From: Hysterangium stoloniferum
Taxonomy: Eukaryota; Basidiomycota; Agaricomycetes; Hysterangiales; Hysterangiaceae
Direction of reading: 5' to 3'
DNA: 64,000 nt
Assembly (NCBI GenBank): GCA_015178975.1
Contig: WHVD01000003.1
Location: 1,922,001 to 1,986,000, forward strand
Part shown: one piece after another, positions 10,816 through 20,910 of the stretch
How the letters are laid out: each line of letters opens with the position of its first letter
Position numbering within the stretch: position 1 is the stretch's first letter
Position numbers and translations under genes: made by a program
Notes under the pieces: generated by a model
What the model was told of the DNA's origin: nothing
The model's database searches: none
Seen by the model: only the letters and a program-made list of their open reading frames with translations

Positions 10816-11140
10816 TCCAAAAAATTTTAGGATCCTTAGAGGAGTCTTCTTTTATATAAACTCCAATAATTATTCAGAATCCTTATGAGTTAGAATTGGT
10901 TAGGGATCTTTTGAGGATCCTCAAGTTCATTGGATTCTAAACTCTGCAATCACATGTTAGATACTTAACTAATTTCAACTCGGTTATGGATCTTTTAAGG
11001 ATCCAAAAGTTTGTTGGATTCTAAACCCGCCAATCACATGTTGGATCCTTAATCGACTTTGAATCGGTCAAGGATCCGATGAATGATAGGCGGAGTTTAT
11101 ATATAATAAGTCTCTACTGAGGATCCTAAAAATTTTTGGA
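10816..11140. mobile_element. MITE-like non-autonomous element with inverted ends
   Basis: The ends are inverted copies: the left starts tccaaaaaattttaggatcc and the right ends with its complement (ggatcctaaaaatttttgga). Similarity continues inward for about 75 bp, including tatataaactcc and its complement. The middle holds two direct repeats with an 84-bp period (ggatcttttgaggatcc at 10904 and ggatcttttaaggatcc at 10988) and a partial third near 11066. It has no coding capacity. I did not find a convincing target duplication, so the exact ends and superfamily are unsure. Confidence 0.7.
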
Positions 11141-11640
11141 ACAGGACTTTTCCCGGTGAAGGAAGAAGTAGAGAATATTAGGTGACAAAAAGGATTTCCC
11201 CATACCCCAGTCTGCATTTGGCGATCCAAGTCACACGTGATGACGACAGGCTCTGTTATTTTTGCTCCTCAAACACTCATGGGAGATCCTGCTTTAATCA
11301 AAAGGCTCTCAACTTGAGTTATATGGCTTCAAGAACGCAAACTCACTAATGTGGACACATCAGCAACCTCCGTTTTTGTAAGGATGACGTAAAGTAGTAA
11401 TTCGAAGTATACTATATATGGACTCCACGAAGCCCTTTATGCTAATTATAGCTCCGGCTGTATCTCCATGGCCATTCGAATCTGCTCCATTGATCTTTTG
11501 TTTCCTTTCACAACTTCCATTAATCCTTTCATTATCTTAGGCAGGCCTGAGGTGATTGACCATCTCCGAATTGTTCCAATATCCTAGTCCACACTTGGCA
11601 TTGTTTTCCTTACGACCTCTTCCATCGATTCTTTCCTATA
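11141..11640. other. Upstream region of GH16 copy 2
   Basis: No gene seen. It includes a TATA-like run (ctatatatgg) near 11410 and pyrimidine-rich stretches before the start codon, which fit a fungal promoter and 5' UTR. Confidence 0.35.
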
Positions 11641-12973
11641 ATGTTTTCATCTCGATTGAATGACCTGTGTTTAGGTCTCGTCGTATTTTCTTCTGTTGTT
11701 CAAGGGCAGTACCAGCTCAGTAAAACTTACGCCGGCAATACTTTTTTTGACGATTGGGTGTTCTATAACAACTGTACGTCTAAGCCACAATTAACAGACT
11801 GTCTAGGCAGCTGAATATCGATTGGACAGTTGACAATTTAACAAATGGCGATGCCATCTTCGTGTCACAAGCAGTAGCAACCCAGAGCAAGCTGGCCTTT
11901 GTGAACTCGGCAGGAAACGCGATCATAAAAGTCGATAACTCAACAGTAGTTCCTTTCAATGAGAAACGTAACACTGTTCGCATCACTTCTTCGGATGCGT
12001 ATAGTGTGGGTAGTGTGTGGATTGCAGACATGTTACATGTACCCTTTGGGTGTAGGTGTGTGTAAGAAGCGTTGTTGTTGTGAGGCTTCTATTGATACTA
12101 CCAACAGCGTCTGGCCCGCTTGGTGGAGCCAAGCTCCCGACTGGCCCAAAGGCGGTGAAATTGACACCTTCGAAGGAGTCAATCTAGTCACCGAAAACCA
12201 GATAGCATTACACACCGAACCTGTTCGTATCCATAACGCTCGTCGAGAAGAGATCGTGGTTTATGATTTCATTCTCTATCTAGGGCTGCGACCTCAACCA
12301 AGCAACAGCATCGTTAACAGGCACAGTCCAATCTACAGACTGCTCTTTCTCGACGAATAGCAATCAAGGGTGTGTGGTTGCAGACCCGCGACCACAGAGC
12401 TATGGCGCTGCATTCGCACAGGCTGGTGGAGGCGTTTTCGTAACCGAGTTTGCCGAAAATGGAATTTCCGTCTGGTTCTTCCCGGTTCGTGTTATCGGTA
12501 GTGTTGTCGTTTACATTCTCACATAACCACTCGTCAGAGGGCTAACGTGCCGGACTCAATAACTAACGCTGGAAGTGGCAATTTCAACACCTCCACGCTC
12601 GGCACGCCAGTCGCCAACTATCCTGCAAAGGGCTGCACCACGGATACGTTCTTCGAACCTCAGCATCTCATATTTGATATTACGCTTTGCGGAGATTTGT
12701 GCGTGAACAGCTTTTATCGTGAACAGCCTCAATGCTGATGCAGCCACCAGTGCCGGCAATCCCTCCATCTTTGCACAGACTTGCTCTGGCACATGCTACA
12801 ACGACTACGTCATCGGACCTCCGTCGACCTATGACAATGCATTTTTTGAGATAAAGAGCGTAAAAGTGTTCAAGGACCCAAGCGTGAAAGGCAATGGGGC
12901 TACTCGGCTCGACATGAACATAAACGTCCTCGCCATGGTTGGCGCCATTCTAGTGGGGTCGATGCTGTTATAG
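11641..12973 (+). CDS. Secreted GH16 glycoside hydrolase (endo-beta-1,3(4)-glucanase-like), copy 2
   Basis: 352 residues in six exons: 11641-11773, 11830-12055, 12108-12222, 12284-12484, 12538-12698 and 12751-12973. All introns are GT-AG and 52-61 bp. The catalytic motif is GEIDTFE (Glu137, Glu142), preceded by [16 protein letters not shown]. The signal peptide ends near VVQG before QYQL, and a hydrophobic C-terminal tail (NVLAMVGAILVGSMLL) suggests a GPI anchor or membrane retention. Intron positions match copy 1 except that copy 1 has one more intron. The two are diverged tandem duplicates about 2 kb apart on the same strand. The enzyme likely hydrolyses beta-1,3- or mixed-linkage glucan outside the cell; specificity within GH16 cannot be assigned by eye. 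Confidence 0.9.
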
Positions 12974-14003
12974 AAGCGTAGAAAGATATATCAATAGAGG
13001 CAATATGTCGCGATGATGGACCTGAGTCCATGGACTGGCGGACAGTAGAGAAGGATAAATGACCTATCGGACGTGCTGCGCATGCCGTAGAACTGCCATG
13101 CACCCTCCCTTTTACGTCACCCCTATGCAACTTCGATAAACATAATAACAGATGATTCGATGCTCTTTTACTCACTTGATATCTTATTGAAGGGGTGACC
13201 GGCTACAACAACTCGGAGATACTCCAATAGTTCGGATGTTCACAGCTCACACATGTGCTTAGACACAGGCTCAAACACGTCAAGCTTTGATGTATACCTT
13301 ATTCTTGTTGAAATTTGGCTGTTTGAATTGCTGTGTTATATACATATATAGTTCTTCTGTAGACGTTATGGCGCGCACCACACGTTGCTGTTGAATAGCT
13401 TCGTTCCTGCCCACGAGCTTGCTCCACGCAAGTCCGAATGGCACCATGTTAACAGACTTACATCACGATCATCCTGCCAAACTATTGCTACTCTTGTGAT
13501 CTGCCAACCAACGTTCTTCACTCGTGTCCGCGTGCCGTTTGTGATTGCGACGGCACGGTTGTCCATATCGGGCCCAGAGCATGGATTCCGTCACAATGAA
13601 ATGAATTTTTCTTCATTGGAATTTCTTAACGCATCTTTTGATATAGATTTGTTGCCACAACAGGCAGTCCACCTCGATTTGCTCCGATAAAGGTCAGTTA
13701 CTAGAGCCAACCGGTTGGGTGAACGCGAGCGTTAGCTATGCGGTGCGCAGCATAAAGCGCTCGCCGCTAGGTATGTTTCTAATTGTGCTTCATCTATTTC
13801 CAAAGGTATGACGAAAGCGTACTAACAAATCACTACACTAGATTAATTTGGAAAGATGTGATATATATGATCGGAGATGTAGTACAGCGTTGTGTATGCG
13901 CACATTGTAGTGATCTTGGGTATTTGAAAGAGTGCGCCGACATGGCTTCTTCGGCTGGAAATTGAATGACTATAAGTCGGCAACAGATCAGAGAGTAGCC
14001 ACC
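12974..14003. other. Intergenic stretch between GH16 copy 2 and oxidoreductase 1
   Basis: No gene supported. A 101-codon frame at 13385-13690 lacks an ATG start and resembles nothing known to me. A GC-rich imperfect hairpin lies at 13725-13764 (outer arms GCGAGCG and CGCTCGC, inner arms ATGC and GCAT). The end of this stretch holds the 5' region of the oxidoreductase, with the good start context gccaccATG. Confidence 0.4.
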
Positions 14004-16163
14004 ATGCTTTCCTCAATACTACAATTGTTAGCGTTTCTTTTACCTTTGTCCTTAATACTTCCATTAGCTAAAGTTTCCGGGAAGTCAACATCCCAATGCT
14101 TCACACAACCTGGTGACCCACACTTCCCAACGGCAGCAGAGCTTGCCAGCTTCAATGCGACGATCGACGGTCGCTTAATGAATGTCATCCCCTCAGCGAA
14201 ATTTTGTCAGTCCCTTGGTGGATGCTCTGACGCTCAGTGGTTCAATGGAAATTTCAGAAGTGATATTATCGGTGCGATGCTTTATGTAAGTCTGTCCAAA
14301 CAGGAATCATGTTCTACTACTCGATCACTCTATTGGAGCTGACGTATTCTGTAGTATAATTGGGAACAGGTAATACTGTCTTGATCACCCAATGACATTA
14401 CAAGTAGTGATGTTTATCATTCCCGTTTCATGTTAGGATTTTACTTCTACTCCCCCCTCGCTTTGCTTGCGCAATGGTACCGTTTGTGGACAGGGAAATG
14501 TGCCAATACTTGGTGTGAATGCCACTACTGTAGAACATATTCAGGTAATATATGCCCTTCTTCCTCCTTGATCACATGCTTATATCCCACCGTCAAGGCT
14601 GCCGTGCGATTCGCAAAAGTTCATAACCTGAAAACTACTATCAAAGCTTCCGGTCATGATTTTCTAGGCCGCTCCACCGCGAAAAATTCTTTCCTCATAT
14701 GGACCCATCATCTCTTGAATGTGACTTTTCACGATTCATTCACAGTCGGTGGTATCGATCAAGGGAGTGCTGTCACCGCTGGGAGTGGCATTGGATTGCG
14801 TACTCTATACGCGCTCACAAAAGAACAGGGGAAGATCTACGTGGGTGGCACGGCTGCTGCGGTCGCTGTCTCTGGCGGATACATCCAAGGAGCTGGTCAC
14901 TCTGCCTTGGCCCCGACATTCGGTCTCGCCGTCGATAATGCCTTGCGTACGTCATATTTTTCTTGGCGTAACAGCCTACTAACCCCGTCTCACAGAGTTC
15001 GAAATAGTAGTTGCGAACGGCACGCTATTGACTGTCAACTCGGTTTCTAATCCCGATCGTGAATGATTTCCTTTCACACGCAACGTATCTCTAATGCACT
15101 ATACTTTCAGTTTTTTGGGCCTTACGTGGTGGAGGGGCCGGTAGCTGGGGAGTCATAGTTAGCACGACACTCCGCACATTCCCCACCTTCGATGCTGTCC
15201 ATCACTCAGCGGTCATTGTCGTCAATAATACGGATCAGGTCTCCCAGTTGGCCACATTACATGCGAAACATATTTTCGATTGGGACACCCTTCATCCTGG
15301 CCAATATTTTTACTGGTCTGCGAATCCACCCATCTTCACCTTGACTGTTGATTCCTACTTCCCGAACACTACTATTTCCGCAGCGACAGCGGCCCTCGCG
15401 CCATTCCTTAACGGTGTTACATCACTTGGTTTCAATGCCACTCTCTCATCCGAGCTGTTGTCCATTAACGACTTATTGGACGCAACGATCGCTGACATTG
15501 GAGGTTTAGGGACTATCCTTGGATCCAGGCTCTTCCCCTCATCGACCTACATAAACCATGCCACTCAGATTGGTCAAGTTACCAAGCAATTGTTTGACCA
15601 GGGTGTTACACAGCAAGTAATGTCTTATTACATATGGATAACTGTCTGACGCACCACTGTGTAGGGTTCTAGGGAATTTGGTCGCTGGAGGTTTATTCCG
15701 CTCAACCCTATGATATAACACCTTCCTGACAAATCTGACCCTCAGGGCAGGTATCCAGGAATGCACATATTGACTCTGCAGTTAACCCCAAATGGCGAAC
15801 AGCTAAGACCCATGTAAAGGAGACATCTTCAAATTGACATCAGATCAATTAACAACGTTTCCCTAGATGATTGTCGTTCAGATCTGGGACGAGTCAACTA
15901 TCCCTGGCCAGGTTGAAGCTCTCCGTGAAGCCATGACGACCAAGAACGTTCCCCTTCTTGCGGCCTTAGCTGGCCCCGATAGTGGATCGTATTCGAATGA
16001 GGCTGACGTCCGCGAGCCTAACTTTCAGACAACATTTTTCGGTCCCAACTATGGTCGCCTGAGCCACATTAAGAACATTTACGATCCAGACGCAATGTTT
16101 GTCGTACCAGCCGGAGTTGGATCGGAGAATTTCGACGTTGATACCTTGTGTAGGATAAATTAA
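14004..16163 (+). CDS. Secreted BBE-like FAD-linked oxidoreductase, copy 1
   Basis: 569 residues in nine exons: 14004-14285, 14355-14369, 14437-14544, 14598-14946, 14996-15058, 15111-15612, 15665-15690, 15746-15813 and 15867-16163. An FAD-binding type 4 (PCMH/VAO) domain starts about residue 120. The predicted flavin-binding His155 is in KASGHDFLGRS. The C-terminal BBE motif is YGRLSHIKNIYDPDAMF. The N-terminal hydrophobic stretch to about residue 26 is a signal peptide. The position that holds a second flavin-linking Cys in bicovalent relatives reads GGTAAAVAVSGG here, without Cys. Relatives oxidise sugars, oligosaccharides (CAZy AA7) or alkaloids; the substrate is unknown. Intron 6 has a GC donor (GCAAGT). 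Exon 2 is 15 nt. It is a tandem paralogue of 17704-19855. Confidence 0.88.
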
Positions 16164-16383
16164 AGTATTGGAGGGCTGCGGTAGTTTGCGAGATGATGTA
16201 TTTATTGGATGTATCACGATTATTTGAATATACACAAGTGGACAGTTTTGAAGCTTAGAAATATTCTTGTCGCCTTATGTAACTCTGGAAGACCACTCAT
16301 TTCATTTTATGTGGTGGTATTTCCGGACCAATTTGTAATAATGTCTAGCAAAGATGGATAGGCATCTGGCGTTTGATTTTTCA

Positions 16384-16632
16384 GAATGATAGGAAATTGG
16401 GTAGCTGTGTGTATCCCGCTCAACCTATGATATAACACTCGGCCCTCCTGTCATTCTTCGATCGCCACTAGGACAAGTATTCGAGAATGTCCATAATGAC
16501 TCCGTAGTTACCCCGAAGTGACGGATAGCTAAGATCTACGTATGGGACCTTTACATCTTCGCGGATTTACATCAGATCATAGGACGATTTGACAACCTCT
16601 GGTGAGATTGAAGCTATCCGTGAAGCATGACC
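16384..16632 (+). pseudogene. Relic of a third oxidoreductase copy (exons 7-9 region)
   Basis: This resembles the end of the neighbouring genes in order: the exon 7 segment (aggaaattgggtagctg), the intron segment (cccgctcaacctatgatataacac), the exon 8 segment with several indels, the intron, and the start of exon 9 (ggtgagattgaagctatccgtgaagc). It then stops. The reading frame is destroyed. It lies directly between the two intact copies on the same strand, so the array once held at least three units. Confidence 0.8.
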
Positions 16633-17120
16633 TAATACAGTCTTAATAGTAACTGAAAATATGACATTTAGAAAATCAGATATGAAGTAAAGGACAATAT
16701 AAGTGAGATACTGGCAGCATACAAGTTGATAGAGCAGTTCCCAGCCTTGAGAGAGAGCGCCATTCCCCTGGCCCTAATAAGTAATTGGTGATGTGGCCGG
16801 TAAGTGCCAGGCAGTGATGGCTGGAGACTAGTTAAAATAATAAAACTTTTCTAACTATATCATATAAGTACATATCATATAAGTACATACTGTGTAACAC
16901 CACACCTTTAATCAAGGTTTATCGGAGAAGGGCTCTACACATTTAACTCCCTCTTCTTAGAGTGGGACCCTTGTTATGAACCGAGACTTAACACGTGCTT
17001 GAAGGGGTGTGGCTGAGCCGGAGTGTCCCAGAGGACAATGAGGCAACCCTTGAATTGTGGATCATATCTAAGATGACAAGATCTTGGATTGCCTTCATTG
17101 TCCCTCATCTCCAATGTTTA
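16633..17120. other. Intergenic stretch, no recognised gene
   Basis: It holds the direct duplication 'catataagtacatatcatataagtacat' in part (near 16860-16890). A 73-codon frame at 16995-17216 is not convincing. Confidence 0.35.
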
Positions 17121-17333
17121 ATACTACTCAGGGAAGGGCTAAAACTACGGATGTGCCAATTAAAGTGGTGCACAAGGTATATTTCACCAGGAAACTGCAA
17201 CGGTTCTCATGTTTGATGATCTAATGTCAAATATAATATTATTTTGGTGATTTCCAATACAAAATTGATGAAGTATCTACTTATTTTGAAAAAAGAAACA
17301 TGGCACGGCACGCGCGCGTCACCCTGCGCGGCA
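17121..17333 (+). repeat. Dispersed repeat, family C (copy 1)
   Basis: About 210 bp match 26764-26988 on the same strand with clear similarity (gctaaaacta.ggatgtgccaattaaagt, then gtgcacaaggtatatttcacca, then ccaat.aaaattgatgaagtatct). No coding capacity or inverted ends were seen. It may be a remnant of a larger element. Confidence 0.75.
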
Positions 17334-17703
17334 CTTTCCTAAGAAGAAGAGAAGAGCGCTTGCGCGAGGTAGCATCAATAGACGACTCCGTAGCTCTACG
17401 GGGTTTTGACCACAAGTTCTAATCTCTGTCACTTGTCACAACCTACCAGTTTGGGAATTTAGAATTTTAACGCTACGGAGAGTCATCCAGTTTAAATATA
17501 ATAGCTATGAATAAGTAATACAAACAGAAAGATAATCTGAGCACTTACTCTCAGCGGTTAAAGTTCATTGAGTAAATACTAATGACCCTCATTTGGTCTT
17601 TTCGAGACACTGTCTCGCCTTTTCCACACGAGCGCTTAATTCTTCAACACGTTTCCTAATAAAATATCTTTGTCTATACAACAGACCAGAGGTTAACGCC
17701 ACC

Positions 17704-19855
17704 ATGCTACGCTCAGTGCTCCAATGGTTATGGTTTTCTTTACCTTTGTCCTTGATACTTTCATTAGTTTCAGGGACGTCAACATCTCGATGCTTCACAC
17801 AACCTGGTGACCCACACTTCCCAACGGCAGCAGAACTCGCCAGCTTTAATGCTACAATCAACGGTCGCCTGATGAATGTCGTTCCCTCAGAAAAATTTTG
17901 TCAGTCCCTTGGTGGGTGCTCTGATGCTCAGTGGTCCGATGGAAATTTCAGAAATGATATTATCGGCGCGATGCTTCAAGTAAGTCTGTCCAAACAGAAA
18001 TGATGTTCTACTACTCGATTATCCTGATGTCTTTTGTAGTATAATTGGGAACAGGTAATACTGTCTTGATCACTAAATAAGGTCACAAGTAAAGATGTTG
18101 ATCATCACCCTTTTTATGTTAGGATTATACTTCTACTCCCCCCTCGCTTTGCTTGCGCAATGGTACCACCTGTGGACAGGGGAATGTACCAATACTTGGT
18201 GTGAATGCCACTACTGTAGAACACATTCAGGTAATATACCCTTATTTTTCTTGATCACATGCTGATATCCCATCGTCAAGGCTTCTGTGCGATTCGCAAA
18301 AAATCATAACCTGAAAATTGCCATCAAAGCCTCCGGTCACGATTTTTTGGGCCGTTCTACCGCGAAAAATTCTTTCCTCATATGGACGCGCCATCTTTTG
18401 AATGTGACTTTTCATGATTCATTCACAGTTGGTGGTGTCGATCAAGGGAGCGTTGTCACCGCTGGGAGTGGCGTTGGATTGCGCACTTTATACGTGCTCA
18501 CAAAAGAACAGGGGAAAATCTACGTAGGTGGCACGGCTGTCTCGGTCGTTGCCTCTGGCGGATACGTCCAGGGAGGTGGTCACTCTGCGTTGTCTCCAAC
18601 ATTTGGTCTCGCCGCCGATAATGCCTTGCGTGCGCCATATTGTTCTTGGACAAAAATAGCCAACTAATAATGTCTCCACAGAGTTTGAGATAGTAGTTGC
18701 AAATGGCACGCTATTGACTGTTAACTCAGTTTGTAATTCCGATCGTGAATGATTTAATTTCGCCTGCAACGTGTGTCTCTAATACACTATACTTTCAGTT
18801 TTTTGGGCCTTACGTGGTGGAGGTGCCGGTAGTTGGGGAGTCATAGTTAGCACGACATTCCGTACATTCCCCACCTTCAATGCTGTCCATCACTCAGCGG
18901 TCATCGTCGTCAATAATACCGATCAAGTCTCCCAGTTGGCCACATTACACGCGAAACACATCTTCGACTGGGACACACTTCAACCAGGTCAATATTTTAC
19001 CTGGACTGCGACTCCACCCACCTTCACCTGGACTATTGATACCTTCTTCCCGAAAATTACTATTTCCGCAGCGACAGCGGCCCTCACACCATTTCTGAAC
19101 GGTATCACATCACTTGGTTTCAACGCCACCTTATCATCCGAGCTGTTGCCCATTAACGATTTATTAGGCGCAGCGACGACTGACCCTGGAGGATTACAGG
19201 TTGTCATTGGATCCAGGCTCTTCCCCTCATCGACCTACATAAATCATGCCACTCATATTGGCCAAGTTACCAAGCAATTGTTTGATGAAGGTGTTACAGT
19301 GTAAGTAATGTCTTATTGCATATGGATACGTGTCTTATGTACCATTAATGTGCAGGATCCTAGGGGGTTTGGTCGCTGGAGGTTTGTCCCGCTCAACCTA
19401 TGATATAATACCCTCTTGACAGACTTCGATTTGACCCTCAGGACAGGTATCCAGGAATGCACATATTGACTCCGCGGTTAACCCCAAGTGGCGAACAGCT
19501 AAGACCCATGTAAGGGACCGGGACATCTTTAAATTACGTTAAATCAATACATTTCCCTTAGATCATTATCGCTCAGCTCTGGAACGAGTCAGCCACCCCT
19601 GGTGAGGTTGAAACCATCCGTGAAGCCATGACGAACAAGAAAGTCCCTCTTCTTGCGGCCTTAGCTGGTCCTGACAGCGGTGCTTATTCAAATGAGGCTG
19701 ACGTCCGCGAGCCTAACTTCCAGACGACATTTTTTGGTCCGAACTATGGTCGCCTCAGCCGTATCAAGAAAGTCTATGATCCAGACGCGATGTTTATAGT
19801 ACCCGCTGGAGTTGGATCGGAGAATTTCAACGCGGATACATTGTGTAAAGATTAA
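17704..19855 (+). CDS. Secreted BBE-like FAD-linked oxidoreductase, copy 2
   Basis: 566 residues in nine exons: 17704-17979, 18040-18054, 18123-18230, 18281-18629, 18682-18744, 18799-19300, 19356-19381, 19442-19509 and 19562-19855. Exons 2 to 8 have the same lengths as in copy 1 (15, 108, 349, 63, 502, 26 and 68 nt). It has a signal peptide (MLRSVLQWLWFSLPLSLILS), the flavin His in KASGHDFLGRS, the glycine-rich SGGYVQGGGHSALSPTFG, and the BBE motif YGRLSRIKKVYDPDAMF. No second Cys link is seen. All introns are GT-AG, including intron 6, which has GC in copy 1. Start context gccaccATG is the same in both. It is probably extracellular and H2O2-producing or dehydrogenase-type; the substrate is unknown. 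Confidence 0.9.
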
Positions 19856-20910
19856 TGTACGGGAGGTATCTGGAGGTTTGCGAGATTGAGGACGTAATGG
19901 AAGTATCGTGGTTTTTTGGCAGAAACATATAATCACGAAAGCCTTGAAGCTTCGAAATCTATGGCGGTCGTTTTGCACATTAATCAAAATTACATAAAAT
20001 AAATATCCACTTGACAGCATCAATAAAATATATACAGTATTTGGCAGTGACATGCAAAATTTCGAAAAAATGAACATATGTTGCATTGCAAAATGTTGAA
20101 CACACCCCAAAACTTTGACAACACAATTTTAAAACTTTGAAAACTTGAAATGTTGGAAATCTACAATCTGAACCGTCCTTGTGATACCATTATTTCGATC
20201 GTTTTATTTGCTAAGAGCCAACCCCAGATATCATAGTTATTTAGTTCTCTTCCGCTTTCGGACACTACTCTCCGAGTTATATACTTAGTAACATAGCAGT
20301 CGCTACACTTCAGTTTGCTACCAGGCAGAATTCAAAAGTTTAGTTATGAAGTTATCAATAACTACTACCCACAGAATGTAGATTGAAATGAGGGAAACGA
20401 AAGAATAGATGCAAAAAGCAAACGCGTGCATTCAATAACATTGTGTGTACATGATGAGAGTGTAGTTCCAACGTGTATTGGACGCATACCTCATGATGAT
20501 AGCTGTGAGGGTTGACGAAGACATATGAGTGCAAGAAAACATATAGTGAGGATAGAGAATAAATCAATTCAGAATAACGTACCATAACACCAGATATCAA
20601 AGTGACATAACGAGAGACAGATAGAACGTTATGAGAGGTAGAAATAGTATTAGTAAGATGGTGTCCATTGTCGTGAAAGCTCGGGATATCAAGTCCAAGC
20701 ATTGCATGCTATAGTTCGTTTTAGCTCCAAGTGTCAGTACGCCACCATGATCTAAGTTATTTACGGTCAGGTTAAGGTACCACGGTAAACATAGAGAACA
20801 AAATGCGTTAAAAGAACGTATCACAATGCAGTCATGGCGGTTTCATATGACATTGAGACTGTTGGTAACATCTCACTGGGTTCACCATTTTGTGTGTTTT
20901 GCATGACGTT
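19856..20910. other. Intergenic stretch, no recognised gene
   Basis: The 3' flank of the oxidoreductase followed by AT-rich DNA. Short minus-strand frames (20355-20824) show no family resemblance. No repeats were recognised. Confidence 0.4.

Noticed and set aside
13385-13690. 101-codon open frame
   Set aside because: No ATG at the start, no family resemblance, and no similarity between this intergenic region and coding DNA.
16995-17216. 73-codon frame between the oxidoreductase copies
   Set aside because: It runs into dispersed repeat C and shows no protein family signal.
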